Source: Rhodocyclaceae bacterium (GTDB taxonomy: Bacteria; Pseudomonadota; Gammaproteobacteria; Burkholderiales; Rhodocyclaceae). Taken from it: a stretch of DNA of 64,000 nucleotides. The notes below the pieces were generated by a model. That model was not told the DNA's origin, searched no databases, and was given only the letters and a program-made list of their open reading frames with translations. The position numbers and the translations under genes were made by a program. The DNA lies in contig JAHDYG010000003.1 in assembly GCA_023383815.1 (NCBI GenBank), forward strand, positions 62,001 to 126,000, written 5' to 3'. Positions 10,568-20,761 of the stretch are shown piece after piece (within the stretch, counting starts at the first letter, position 1; each line of letters opens with the position of its first letter).

Positions 10568-13500
10568 ATGTCCGATTCCAACGTTGCAAGCGATTCCCTG
10601 CTTCCCGGTCTGACCCCGCTGGCGTCACCCGCACCCGGCACACGCCTGGACCTGCCCGCGCTGGCGGGCTCCGCCGACGCCCTCGCGCTGGCGCAACTGG
10701 CGCGGCGGAACGGGATGCTGCTCGTGGTATGCGCGCATCCACTGGATGCCCAACGCCTGCAGGACGAACTCAAGTGGTTTGCGCCGGAGCTCTCCGCCCA
10801 TCTGCTGCCGGACTGGGAAACCCTGCCCTACGACGGATTCTCGCCCCACCAGGATCTCATCTCGGAGCGTCTTGCCACCCTCTACGCGCTGACCCGCGGC
10901 GAATCCGACATCGTGCTCGTACCGGCCACCACCGCGCTGTACCGGATGGCACCACCGGCCTTCCTCGCGGCCCATACCTTCTTCCTCAAGCAGGGCGAAC
11001 GGCTCGACATCGAGGCCCTGAGGCGCCAGATGGCGCTCGCCGGATACGCCCATGTCACGCAGGTCGTGAGCCCCGGTGAGTTCTCGGTGCGGGGCGGACT
11101 GATCGACCTCTACCCGATGGGGGCAGCCCTGCCGTTGCGGCTCGATCTGTTCGACGACGAGATCGAGAGCATCAAGACCTTCGATCCGGATACGCAACGC
11201 ACCGTCTATCCCGTGCCCGAGATCCGCATGCTGCCGGCGCGCGAGTTTCCGCTCGACGAAGCCGGGCGGACACGCTTTCGCAGCCGCTTCCGCGAGACCT
11301 TCGAAGGCGACCCGTCACGCGTGGCGCTGTACAAGGATGTCTCCAACGGAATCGCACCTCCAGGGATCGAATACTACTTGCCGCTGTTCTTCGACGGGAC
11401 CGCGACGCTGTTCGACTACCTGCCCGACGACACGATGATCGTCCTGCACCAGGACGTGCCAGCCGCGATCGAGGAATTCTGGCGCGATACCGTGTCGCGC
11501 CACGACCTCCTGAAAGGCGATCGGACCCGCCCGGTACTGCCGCCCCAGGATCTCTTTCTGGGCCAGGAGGCCTTTCACGTCGCCCTGCGCGACCGGCCCC
11601 GTCTGCGCATCCTGCCGGAGCTTGCGGATCCAGCCGCAGCCGGACGCACGGTAGCCGCACGCCCCCTTCCCGACGTCTCGGTCGAACGCAAGGCGACCGA
11701 CCCGCTGCATCGCCTGCGCAATGAACTGCAAGGACAATGGGCCCGTGACGGCGGGCGCGTTCTGGTCCTCGCCGAGTCGGCCGGCCGGCGTGAAACGATG
11801 GCAGAGTACTTCGCCGAGTACGGGCTCGCTCCCGTCCCCGTTGCGGATTTCGCTGCCTTCCTCGCCTCCCGGGACCCATTCGGACTCGCAGTCGGCCCGC
11901 TCACACGCGGTTTCGTGCTGCCCGAGGCGCGCATCGCAATCGTCACCGAGACCGAACTCTACGCCACGACCGCCCGCACCCGCAGCCGCCGCGACCAGCG
12001 CAAGGCCGCGACGATGGAAGGCTGGCTGCGCGATCTTTCGGAGCTGAAGGCGGGCGACCCGGTCGTGCACGTCTCGCATGGCATCGGGCGCTACACCGGG
12101 CTCGTGCACATGGATCTCGGCGAGGGCGACACCGAGTTCCTGCATCTCGAATACGCCAACGGCGACAAGCTGTATGTTCCGGTGTCCCAGCTTCACGTCA
12201 TCACCCGCTACGCCGGTGCCGACCCCGAGTCGGTCGCCCTGCACAAGCTCGGCTCGGGGCACTGGGAGAAGGCGAAGAAGAAGGCGGCGATGCAGATCCG
12301 CGACACGGCCGCGGAACTGCTCGCCCTGTACGCGCAGCGCGCCGCGCGCCCGGGACACCGCTTCGATTTCAAGCAGCACGACCTGGAAGCCTTCGCCGAA
12401 GGGTTTGGCTTCGAGACCACGCCCGACCAGCAAGCTGCGATCGATGCGGTCGTGGCCGACATGCGTTCGGGCCGGCCGATGGATCGACTCGTCTGCGGCG
12501 ACGTCGGCTTCGGCAAGACCGAGGTCGCGCTCCGCGCGGCCTTCGTCGCGGTCGCAGATGGCAAGCAGGTGGCTGTGCTCACGCCCACCACGCTGCTCGC
12601 TGAGCAGCACTACCAGACTTTCTCCGATCGCTTCGCCGATTGGCCCGTGCGGGTCGCGGAGCTGTCGCGCTTTCGTTCGGCAAAGGAACAGGGCGAAGCG
12701 CTTGCCCAACTTGCCGAAGGCAAGCTCGACATCCTGATCGGCACCCACCGGCTGCTGCAGAAGGATGTGCGCTTCAAACGCCTGGGCCTCGTGATCATCG
12801 ACGAGGAACACCGTTTCGGCGTGCGCCAGAAAGAAGCGCTGAAGACCCTGCGCAGCGAGGTCGACATCCTGACCCTCACGGCGACGCCGATCCCGCGCAC
12901 GCTCGGGCTCGCGCTCGAAGGCCTGCGCGAATTCTCGGTGATCGCAACGGCCCCGCAGAAGCGGCTGTCGATCAAGACCTTCGTACACCGCTACAGCAAG
13001 GGCATCGTGCGCGAGGCGGTGCTGCGCGAGTTCAAGCGCGGCGGCCAGGTGTACTTCCTGTACAACGAGGTCGAGACGATCGAGAACATGCGCGATGCGC
13101 TCGCAGAACTGATCCCCGAGGCACGCATCGCAGTCGGCCACGGCCAGTTGCCCGAACGCGAACTCGAGCGCGTGATGCGCGACTTCACGCAGCAACGCGC
13201 AAACCTCCTGCTGTGCACGACGATCATCGAAACCGGCATCGACATCCCGACCGCGAACACCATCCTGATCCACCGCGCCGACCGCTTTGGCCTTGCACAG
13301 CTGCATCAGTTGCGCGGTCGCGTCGGGCGCAGCCATCACCAGGCCTACGCCTATCTCCTCACCGATGCGCACGCAAAGCCGACCGCCCTGGCACAGAAGC
13401 GGCTCGATGCGATCACCGCAATGGAAGATCTGGGCTCCGGCTTCTATCTTGCGATGCACGACCTGGAAATCCGCGGCGCCGGCGAGGTGCTGGGCGAGAA

Positions 13501-14047
13501 CCAGTCCGGCGAGATCCAGCAGATCGGCTTTTCGCTCTACACCGAGATGCTCAAGCGCGCCGTTCGCGACCTGCAGGCCGGCAAGGAACCCGATCTGGCA
13601 CAACCGCTCGAGGTCGTCTCCGAGATCAACCTGCACACACCGGCGCTGCTACCCTCCGACTACTGCCCCAACGTGCAGGAGCGGCTCACCCTCTACAAGC
13701 GGCTTGCCAACTGCGAGCACGAAGACGATCTGCGCGCGCTTCAGGAAGAGCTGATCGACCGCTTCGGCGAACTGCCGGTGCAGGCGCTGGCGCTGCTCGA
13801 AACCCATCGCCTGAGGCTTTTCGTCAAGCCCTTCGACATCGCCAAACTCGATGTCACCGAGGCCCGCATTACGGTGCAGTTCGGCGCCAATCCACCGATT
13901 GACCCGGCCAAGGTCATCCGCCTGATCCAGACCGACCGCAACACCACGATGTCCGGGCCCGACCGCCTCGTGCGCGCGATCGCGCTCCCCGAACTCAAGC
14001 AGCGCGCCCCCGCAGTGCGGGCGCTGCTCGAAGCGGTCCGCACCTGA
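10568..14047 (+). CDS. mfd: Transcription-repair coupling factor Mfd
   Basis: 1159 aa, usual family length. Mfd is the ATP-dependent translocase that removes stalled RNA polymerase and recruits UvrA. The N-terminal UvrB-like module is visible (LLPDWETLPYDGFSPHQD), then the RNAP-interaction domain (DKLYVPVSQLHVITRY) and the RecG-type motor: Walker A GDVGFGKTEVA, DEEH box, TATPIPRTL and the QLRGRVGR motif; the C-terminal UvrA-binding-surface domain ends the protein. The start ATG 10568 (MSDSNVAS) was preferred over an in-frame start at 10463 because the extra N-terminus has no family counterpart. A GATAAT hexamer at 10486-10491 is a weak promoter candidate. Confidence 0.97.
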   Translation: MSDSNVASDSLLPGLTPLASPAPGTRLDLPALAGSADALALAQLARRNGMLLVVCAHPLDAQRLQDELKWFAPELSAHLLPDWETLPYDGFSPHQDLISERLATLYALTRGESDIVLVPATTALYRMAPPAFLAAHTFFLKQGERLDIEALRRQMALAGYAHVTQVVSPGEFSVRGGLIDLYPMGAALPLRLDLFDDEIESIKTFDPDTQRTVYPVPEIRMLPAREFPLDEAGRTRFRSRFRETFEGDPSRVALYKDVSNGIAPPGIEYYLPLFFDGTATLFDYLPDDTMIVLHQDVPAAIEEFWRDTVSRHDLLKGDRTRPVLPPQDLFLGQEAFHVALRDRPRLRILPELADPAAAGRTVAARPLPDVSVERKATDPLHRLRNELQGQWARDGGRVLVLAESAGRRETMAEYFAEYGLAPVPVADFAAFLASRDPFGLAVGPLTRGFVLPEARIAIVTETELYATTARTRSRRDQRKAATMEGWLRDLSELKAGDPVVHVSHGIGRYTGLVHMDLGEGDTEFLHLEYANGDKLYVPVSQLHVITRYAGADPESVALHKLGSGHWEKAKKKAAMQIRDTAAELLALYAQRAARPGHRFDFKQHDLEAFAEGFGFETTPDQQAAIDAVVADMRSGRPMDRLVCGDVGFGKTEVALRAAFVAVADGKQVAVLTPTTLLAEQHYQTFSDRFADWPVRVAELSRFRSAKEQGEALAQLAEGKLDILIGTHRLLQKDVRFKRLGLVIIDEEHRFGVRQKEALKTLRSEVDILTLTATPIPRTLGLALEGLREFSVIATAPQKRLSIKTFVHRYSKGIVREAVLREFKRGGQVYFLYNEVETIENMRDALAELIPEARIAVGHGQLPERELERVMRDFTQQRANLLLCTTIIETGIDIPTANTILIHRADRFGLAQLHQLRGRVGRSHHQAYAYLLTDAHAKPTALAQKRLDAITAMEDLGSGFYLAMHDLEIRGAGEVLGENQSGEIQQIGFSLYTEMLKRAVRDLQAGKEPDLAQPLEVVSEINLHTPALLPSDYCPNVQERLTLYKRLANCEHEDDLRALQEELIDRFGELPVQALALLETHRLRLFVKPFDIAKLDVTEARITVQFGANPPIDPAKVIRLIQTDRNTTMSGPDRLVRAIALPELKQRAPAVRALLEAVRT

Positions 14048-14133
14048 GCCGTCAGGCCGGACCGGCCTCGCATCCGCTTGTAAGCGCACCCGGATCGTCG
14101 CAGAATGCCCGAAAAATCAGGGAGGAAGGGACG

Positions 14134-17100
14134 ATGGGGAACGTGTGCAAGCGCCACGCACGGGGCCGCCCGCGGCGGATCGGCAAGACTCTGCTCGCGG
14201 CCGCGCTGGCTGCGGCATTGTCTCCGGGAAGTGCGCTGCCGGCCAATGACGCCGAGGTCGTCTCGCTCGTCGGACGTGGCGAAGCGCGACGCGATACGGC
14301 ACAGGACTGGCGTGCCGCAGTCATCCGCGAGCGACTCGAAGGCGGCAGCTTCGTACGCACCGGCGACTTCAGCCAGATGGCCCTGCTGCTGCACGATCAG
14401 ACCCAGTTGCGCCTGAACCAGAACAGCATGGTGCAGTTGCGCCAGATCGGAGCCGACGCAACGCCGACCACGCTTGAGCTCAAGGTCGGACGCGTGTGGG
14501 CTCAGGCCAAGCGTCGGACGCCCGGGGCGCGCGAATCGGCTCCTGCGGTCACGGTGCACACCCCCAATGCGGTCGCGGCGATCCGCGGCACCGACTGGGA
14601 TCTCGCGGTCGACGAGGACGGCAGCGCGACGCTCACGGTGCTCTCGGGCGAGGTCGAATTCTTCAACGACCTTGGCAGCGTCCGGGTTCTGCCCAACGAA
14701 CAGGCGACCGTGCGCCCTGGGCAGGCGCCCGTGAAGCGCCTGCTGACCGATGCCCGCGAGCGCGTGCAATGGGTGACCGCCTGGCGACCGGCACCAAGCC
14801 GCTGGGCCGGCGACCGCGCAACGACGCTCGCAGCCGGGATCGAAGCGATCGAGAGCGGCCGCTATGGCGACGCGCTGGTACGTCTGGCCGGCCGCCCTGA
14901 ACCCGAGGCGGCGATGCTGCGCGCCGACGTCGAACTCTCGCTCGGGCAGGTTGCGCAGGCCATCGAGACGCTCCGCCCGCATGCAGCACATCCGCGCGCC
15001 GCGGCGCTTCTTGCCCGTGCGTGGATCATCGCCGACCGGGCCGACGAGGCCGCAAAGAGCCTTGCCGCGACCGACGTCCCGGATGTCGAACACGATCTTG
15101 CGAAGGGAGAACTCGCCCGGTTCGAGGGCGAGGCAAGCATGGCGCGAGCGGCTTTCGAACAGGCGATCGCCCGCGCACCGGAAGCGGCCGAAGCCTGGTC
15201 TGGCCTGGGTCGGGTGGACGCCGACCGCGAAGACATCGGCCCGGCCCGTCATGCGCTCGGGCGCGCGATGGAGCTCGACCCGGGCGCCTCGCACCATCCC
15301 GCAGAACTCGCAACCCTCGAAACGATGGCGAACGCGCTGCCTCGGGCCCAGGCGCTTTTCGAAGCGACGCTCGAAGCCCAGCCGGATGACTACGTTGCAC
15401 TCACCGGACTCGGTATCCTGCAGCTCAAACGCGGCGACGCGGAGGCGGCACTGGTATCCTTCCTCAAGGCCGGCGTCATCGAGCCGCGCTACGCCCGCGC
15501 GGCGATGTGGCAGGGCGTCGCCTACTATCAGCTCGGCAACCGCCTGCGGGCCGAAGAGATGTTGCGCCGCGCCGCCGAACTCGACGCGAAAGACCCCCTG
15601 CCCCACATGATGCTGAGCCTGATCGCGTCAGACCAGCTCGACTTCGGTGGCGCGGTGCTCGATGCGCAGGCCGCAGCCGAACGCATGCCCTATCTGAAGT
15701 CGCTCAACCAGTTGCTCAACAACCAGAAGGGCAACGCGAACGTCGGTTCCGCACTGGCGCAGTTCGGCCTCGAGGAATGGGCGCACGCCTACGCCTACGA
15801 TGCCTACACGCCCTACTGGGCCGGCAGCCACCTCTTCCTCGCCGACCGCTACAGCGGCAATTTTCTGAAGAACTCTGAACTCTTCAAGGGCTTCCTGACC
15901 GACCCATCGGTCTTCGGCGCTTCGAACCGGTACAGCACCCTGGTCGCGACACCGGGGCACCACGCAAGCTTCGGTGCCAACGCGCTCGACCTCGGCTACC
16001 GTGTCAAGGGCGGCACGGTGACCCTGAACGGCTATGACGTCGACCTGCTGCCGTTCAGCTACTTCATTCAAGGGGACGATGCGCGTGCGCGACCCGGCGA
16101 TATCGACCTGTCGATCAACGCCCGGAACTACACCGCCGGGCTTGGCTTCAAGCCGACGCACGCGCTCAACGCGTTCCTCTTCGGAACCCGTACCCGGGCC
16201 GAGACGCTGGAGCCCTTCCTCGCCGGACAGACCTTGATCTTCGACCTGGACCTGAAATCCGCGCGCAGCGACGCCGGACTCAATCTCCGCTTCGGTCCCC
16301 GTTCGCAATCCTGGATCAAGGCCGGTCGTGGCGACAACAGGATCCAGGCAAACCTGCTGTCCTACTCGCCAGCAATGGCGCAAACCCTGTCCGAACTGAC
16401 CGGAGCACAGATCACGCCGTTCTTCCCGATCCTGCCTTACTCCGAAGAGGTCGAGCAGGAAGACGGACAGTTCCGCCATACCATCGATTTTCGTCCGGGG
16501 TTCCAGGCCACGTTCGGCGCCGAGTACGGCAAGCAGGAGCAGGCCTTTCTCGCGGGCCTGTTCCTGGTCTCCGACAATGCCTCGGTCGTCCTTCCCTACG
16601 CCTACGCGACCGAACTCAGGAGCCAGGAGGCCTACCTTTCGACCCGCATCCAGCCGAACGATCAGTGGTTGTTCGATCTGACGCTGGCCCGACAGCAACT
16701 GCGTGAGGAGTTCCGCTCCCTGATTCTGGTCGCCTCCGCGCGAGGAATCGAGGGCAGCAATTTCATCATCGAAAAGCGTCGGCTCGATGAGTGGAATCCG
16801 CGTGCGGGATTCGTCTGGCGACCCGACGACACCCATACGCTTCGCGTCGCCGCGCAGCGCTGGCGCCGCCCGGCCTCCGTCGCATCGCTCGCTCCGGTCG
16901 ATACCGCTGGGATCCCGCTCGACGACCGGATCGTCGGGATCGGCGGGCTGCTCAAGCGAGCACGCATCCAGTACGAATGGCAACCGAGCCGCAGCACGCA
17001 TCTCGTCGTCTATGCCGATCACCGCGAGGCAAACAACCGCCCCACCCCGAACAATCCGAAGCTCGTGTCCGACATCGATCTGAGCACGCTCGACGCACTG

Positions 17101-17568
17101 CGCAACCGTCAGCGGCTCACCACCCAGGCAATCGATTTCTGGGAGGACACCCCGAAATTCAGTGAAGGGCGGATCGCAACGGCCGGTCTTGCGCTGAATC
17201 AGATCCTGAGCCGCAATCTGTCGGGCGCCCTTCGTGTTCAGCTCAACAACGGCCGGAACCGTTCGGAGACGTATCGGGATGCGCGCATTCCTTACCTCCC
17301 CAGCGCGCTGGCAAACCTCCAGCTCACCTGGCAACCGGCAGCGCGCTGGCAGCTTCGGGCAGGCGCCACGTGGCGCAGCCCGCGCTATACGGATGAGGAA
17401 AACACGATGCGGCTTGCGTCGGGCTGGGGGTTCGGGCTGGGGGCCTACTGGGAAAGCGCCGACAAGCGCTGGACGGTAGAAGCAGTCGTCGAGAACCTCC
17501 ATGCCAACAAGAAGGCTTCGGCCGGCCATTCGCCAGTGGGCGGCGTGCAGGCCAATCTGCGCTTCTGA
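14134..17568 (+). CDS. FecR domain - TPR - outer-membrane beta-barrel fusion protein
   Basis: 1144 aa. A basic N-terminus and hydrophobic stretch (about 17-36) look like a signal peptide. A FecR domain follows (about 50-200; HTPNAVAAIRGTDWDLAV, LPNEQATV). Residues about 220-510 hold repeated TPR-type helices (AEAWSGLGRVDADREDIGPA and similar). The last ~600 residues are rich in alternating aromatic/polar strands and end in ...GVQANLRF, a C-terminal Phe typical of outer-membrane barrels. It starts at ATG 14134 after a good GGAGG site (14121-14125). The CHASE2 cyclase gene begins 3 bases after its stop, so the two are almost certainly coexpressed. The function is unknown; envelope sensing is an inference. 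Confidence 0.85.
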   Translation: MGNVCKRHARGRPRRIGKTLLAAALAAALSPGSALPANDAEVVSLVGRGEARRDTAQDWRAAVIRERLEGGSFVRTGDFSQMALLLHDQTQLRLNQNSMVQLRQIGADATPTTLELKVGRVWAQAKRRTPGARESAPAVTVHTPNAVAAIRGTDWDLAVDEDGSATLTVLSGEVEFFNDLGSVRVLPNEQATVRPGQAPVKRLLTDARERVQWVTAWRPAPSRWAGDRATTLAAGIEAIESGRYGDALVRLAGRPEPEAAMLRADVELSLGQVAQAIETLRPHAAHPRAAALLARAWIIADRADEAAKSLAATDVPDVEHDLAKGELARFEGEASMARAAFEQAIARAPEAAEAWSGLGRVDADREDIGPARHALGRAMELDPGASHHPAELATLETMANALPRAQALFEATLEAQPDDYVALTGLGILQLKRGDAEAALVSFLKAGVIEPRYARAAMWQGVAYYQLGNRLRAEEMLRRAAELDAKDPLPHMMLSLIASDQLDFGGAVLDAQAAAERMPYLKSLNQLLNNQKGNANVGSALAQFGLEEWAHAYAYDAYTPYWAGSHLFLADRYSGNFLKNSELFKGFLTDPSVFGASNRYSTLVATPGHHASFGANALDLGYRVKGGTVTLNGYDVDLLPFSYFIQGDDARARPGDIDLSINARNYTAGLGFKPTHALNAFLFGTRTRAETLEPFLAGQTLIFDLDLKSARSDAGLNLRFGPRSQSWIKAGRGDNRIQANLLSYSPAMAQTLSELTGAQITPFFPILPYSEEVEQEDGQFRHTIDFRPGFQATFGAEYGKQEQAFLAGLFLVSDNASVVLPYAYATELRSQEAYLSTRIQPNDQWLFDLTLARQQLREEFRSLILVASARGIEGSNFIIEKRRLDEWNPRAGFVWRPDDTHTLRVAAQRWRRPASVASLAPVDTAGIPLDDRIVGIGGLLKRARIQYEWQPSRSTHLVVYADHREANNRPTPNNPKLVSDIDLSTLDALRNRQRLTTQAIDFWEDTPKFSEGRIATAGLALNQILSRNLSGALRVQLNNGRNRSETYRDARIPYLPSALANLQLTWQPAARWQLRAGATWRSPRYTDEENTMRLASGWGFGLGAYWESADKRWTVEAVVENLHANKKASAGHSPVGGVQANLRF

Positions 17569-17571
17569 CCG

Positions 17572-19581
17572 GTGACGGATCGCGCGCCCCCCCGGGCCGG
17601 AACCCCGCGCGGCAGACGTACCGGCCTGTGGGCAGGGGTCGCCGCAGCGGCGTTCGCGCTTGCGCTCAGCACACTCCCCGCATGGCGGACCGTCGAACTC
17701 GCGCTGTTCGATCGACTGACCGTGTTGACGGCGCCCGGCACCGTGGAACTGCCGATCACGATCGTCGGGATCGACGAAGCGTCGTTCTCGGCCATCGGGC
17801 TCGCCTGGCCGTGGCCGCGCAGCCTGCACGCGAAGCTGCTCGAGACCCTGCAGGATGCGGGGGTTGCGCTCGTCGCGTTCGACGTGCTGTTCTCCGAAGC
17901 ATCGGATGCTGAAGAGGATCGTGCGTTCGCCGAGGCGATCGCACAGTCCGGGCCTGTGGTGCTGGCATCCGATCTGGTGTATTCGGAAACCGGTGCCACG
18001 CGCCAGTGGCTGCGCGTTGATCCGCACCCCCGCTTCCGCGAGGCCGGAGCGATCACCGGCCTCGCATCCGTCGAACTGGACCGCGACGGGGTCCAGCGAC
18101 AGATCCCCGCGATGGCAGAGGCTTTCTGGCGCCAGATCGTGAAGGCCTTCGACGCCGGGTACCCGGACGTCGTCGAGCGGTTCACGGCTGGCCCCGAGGA
18201 ACGGATCCGCTACCTTGGGCCGCCCCACACCTTTCCCTATCTTTCCTACCATCATCTGCTCGACCCGGACACGAAGCTCCCCCCGCACTGGCGCGAAGCA
18301 TTGCGCGACAACATCGTATTGGTCGGGCGGGAGCTGAAGGCCACCACCGAAGTCGGCAGCGCCCAGGCGGACCTCTTCCATACTCCCTTCTTCTCCTCGA
18401 CACGCGAACTGATGCCCGGGGTCGAGATCCAGGCGAACCTCGTCGCAAACATGATCTCGGGGCAGACCCTGCGCGAGACGGGTCGTGGCACGACACTGGG
18501 CTTCATGCTGTGTGTTGCGCTCGCTGCGGTGATCGCAATGCGGCGCTGGCGTCCGCTGCCGGCAAGCCTCTGGGCGACCAGTCTGACGCTGGGCGCGTTC
18601 GGACTGCAATACATCCTGTTCGCCCGCGCCCTGGTCTGGCTCCCCGCCGCCGGGTCCATGCTCGCCGTGCTGATGATCTTTCTGGCCCAGGGCGGCTATG
18701 CCTATCTTGCAATGCAACGCCAGCGCCGCGACATCACCCGCGCGTTCGCGATGTACGTCGCCCCGGCACTCGTCGAACAGATCGCCGCCCACCCGGAGCG
18801 TCTGCACCTCGGAGGCGAGCGGCGCGAACTGACCCTGATGTTTACGGATCTCGCGGGCTTCACCGAACTTGCTGAGTCGATGCCGGTGGAAGAGGTCGCG
18901 GCCGTGCTCAACCGCCATCTGTCCGAGATGACGGCGATCGTCCTCGCGCACGACGGCACCGTCGACAAGTTCATTGGCGACGCGATCATGGCCTTCTGGG
19001 GCGCCCCCCTGCCGGTTGAAGAGGCCGAACGGAAGGCGGTCGAGGCCGCACTCGCGATGCAGGCGCGCATGCGCGAAACCCACGACGAACTCCTCACGCA
19101 GCTCGGCATCTCGCTCACGATGCGCATCGGCCTGCACCGGGGTCCCTGCATCGTTGGCAACCTGGGCGGCGACAACCGCTTCGACTTCACGGCAGTCGGG
19201 GACGCGGTCAATCTGGCGTCACGCCTCGAAGGCGTGAACAAGGTCTTCGGCACCGGCATCCTGCTCAGCGAACCCGTCGCCGAGGCCGTCTCCGAACGCT
19301 TTCCCCTGCGCGAACTCGACACGCTGCGCGTCAAGGGCAAACAACAAGGAATCCGCGTCTTCACCCCCTGCGACGATCCCCGCCTCGTCGCCCGCAGCGC
19401 CGAGGCCCTGGCGCTCTACCGCGGTGGCGACTGGATCGCCTCCCGGGCGGCATGGCGAAGCCTCGCCAGGGATTTTCCTGACGATCCGGTCGCCGCCCTC
19501 TTTGTGCGCCGCCACGCCATCCTCGAAGCGCAAGGGTGGCCTACGGACTGGGACGGCGTCACGGTGCTCGACAGCAAGTAG
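17572..19581 (+). CDS. CHASE2-domain class III adenylate cyclase
   Basis: 669 aa with a GTG start 3 bases after the FecR-barrel gene. An N-terminal TM anchor (about 17-38), a periplasmic CHASE2 sensor (about 40-300) and three closely spaced TM helices (about 308-380) precede a class III cyclase domain (about 415-560). Metal-binding aspartates are present in LMFTDLAGFTE and VDKFIGDAIMAFWG. The Lys of VDKFIGD and the DFTAVGDAVNLASRLE block fit adenylate rather than guanylate specificity. It likely makes cAMP in response to a periplasmic or envelope cue, plausibly involving its neighbour. Confidence 0.93.
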   Translation: MTDRAPPRAGTPRGRRTGLWAGVAAAAFALALSTLPAWRTVELALFDRLTVLTAPGTVELPITIVGIDEASFSAIGLAWPWPRSLHAKLLETLQDAGVALVAFDVLFSEASDAEEDRAFAEAIAQSGPVVLASDLVYSETGATRQWLRVDPHPRFREAGAITGLASVELDRDGVQRQIPAMAEAFWRQIVKAFDAGYPDVVERFTAGPEERIRYLGPPHTFPYLSYHHLLDPDTKLPPHWREALRDNIVLVGRELKATTEVGSAQADLFHTPFFSSTRELMPGVEIQANLVANMISGQTLRETGRGTTLGFMLCVALAAVIAMRRWRPLPASLWATSLTLGAFGLQYILFARALVWLPAAGSMLAVLMIFLAQGGYAYLAMQRQRRDITRAFAMYVAPALVEQIAAHPERLHLGGERRELTLMFTDLAGFTELAESMPVEEVAAVLNRHLSEMTAIVLAHDGTVDKFIGDAIMAFWGAPLPVEEAERKAVEAALAMQARMRETHDELLTQLGISLTMRIGLHRGPCIVGNLGGDNRFDFTAVGDAVNLASRLEGVNKVFGTGILLSEPVAEAVSERFPLRELDTLRVKGKQQGIRVFTPCDDPRLVARSAEALALYRGGDWIASRAAWRSLARDFPDDPVAALFVRRHAILEAQGWPTDWDGVTVLDSK

Positions 19582-19681
19582 CAGGCCGGACACAACACGG
19601 CCCACCGCATCCGCACGGAAGAGAATCCGTTCGGGCTTCGGTGTACAATTCGCCCTCCCATGCTGCACTGCGGAGTTCCCC

Positions 19682-20761
19682 ATGCCCGTCGCCCAGACCG
19701 AGAACCTCAACATCCTCGCCGTCGACCACATGCCCTCACCGGTCGAGATCCAGGCGCGCGTACCGCTGAGCGATGCCGCCGCCGCAACCGTGCTGGCCGG
19801 TCGCAAGGCGTTGTGCAATATTCTCGACCGCAAGGACGATCGCCTGTTCGTGGTGGTCGGCCCGTGCTCGATCCATGACGCGGATGCCGGGCTCGACTAT
19901 GCGCACCGCCTGCGCAAGCTCGCCGACGAGGTCTCCGACACGCTGTTGCTGGTGATGCGGGTGTACTTCGAGAAGCCGCGCACCTCGACCGGCTGGAAGG
20001 GGTTCATCAACGATCCGTACATGGACGACTCGTTCCGCATCGACGAGGGCATGGAACGCGCGCGGCGCTTCCTGCGCGACGTGAACGAGATCGGCCTGCC
20101 GGCGGCCACCGAAGCGCTCGATCCGATCGGGCCGCAGTACTACGGCGACCTGATCGCCTGGACCGCAATCGGCGCACGCACTTCGGAGTCGCAGACGCAC
20201 CGCGAGATGTCGTCCGGCCTGTCCTCGCCGGTCGGCTTCAAGAACGCGACCGACGGCGACATGGATGTTGCGATCAATGCAATCCTGTCGGCCTCGCACC
20301 CGCACAGTTTCCTCGGCATCAGCCCGCAAGGCGAGACGGCGATCCTGCGCACCCGCGGCAACCGGTACGGCCATGTCGTGCTGCGTGGCGGCGGCGGGCG
20401 CCCGAATTACGACACCGTGTCGGTGTCGCTCGCCGAACAGGCGCTGGCGAAGGCGAAGCTGCCGCAGAACATCGTCGTCGACTGCTCCCATGCAAACTCG
20501 TGGAAGAAGCCCGAACTGCAACCGCTGGTAATGAAGGACGTGATGCACCAGATCCGCGAGGGCAATCAGTCGATCGTCGGCGTGATGATCGAGAGCTTCA
20601 TCGAGGCGGGCAACCAGCCGATTCCGCAGGATCTTTCGCAGCTGCGCTACGGCTGCTCGGTGACGGATGCCTGCGTCGGCTGGGAGACGACGGTCGAGAT
20701 GATCCGCAACGCGGATCGCGTACTGCGCGAAGCGGGTCGTCCCGGCAAGGCGCGCGCATGA
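19682..20761 (+). CDS. aroG: 3-deoxy-7-phosphoheptulonate synthase (DAHP synthase, class I)
   Basis: 359 aa; condenses phosphoenolpyruvate and erythrose-4-phosphate in the first step of the shikimate pathway. Family blocks include VVVGPCSIHD, the variant substrate loop EKPRTSTGWKGFINDP, ATEALDPIGPQY, SGLSSPVGFKN and VDCSHANSWK. The start was set at ATG 19682 (MPVAQTENL), just after an A/T-containing hexamer TACAAT (19644-19649) that may be a -10. It overlaps serB by ATGA. Which aromatic amino acid inhibits it (AroF/G/H type) cannot be assigned, so the symbol is provisional. Confidence 0.93.
   Translation: MPVAQTENLNILAVDHMPSPVEIQARVPLSDAAAATVLAGRKALCNILDRKDDRLFVVVGPCSIHDADAGLDYAHRLRKLADEVSDTLLLVMRVYFEKPRTSTGWKGFINDPYMDDSFRIDEGMERARRFLRDVNEIGLPAATEALDPIGPQYYGDLIAWTAIGARTSESQTHREMSSGLSSPVGFKNATDGDMDVAINAILSASHPHSFLGISPQGETAILRTRGNRYGHVVLRGGGGRPNYDTVSVSLAEQALAKAKLPQNIVVDCSHANSWKKPELQPLVMKDVMHQIREGNQSIVGVMIESFIEAGNQPIPQDLSQLRYGCSVTDACVGWETTVEMIRNADRVLREAGRPGKARA

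Noticed and set aside
14054-14068. AGGCCGG/CCGGCCT palindrome after mfd as a terminator
   Set aside because: Loop too tight for the full stem and no T-tract.
15628-19137. Very long open frame antisense to the FecR-barrel and CHASE2 genes
   Set aside because: Typical high-GC shadow: the sense strand encodes clear FecR, TPR, CHASE2 and cyclase domains, and the antisense protein has no recognisable motif.
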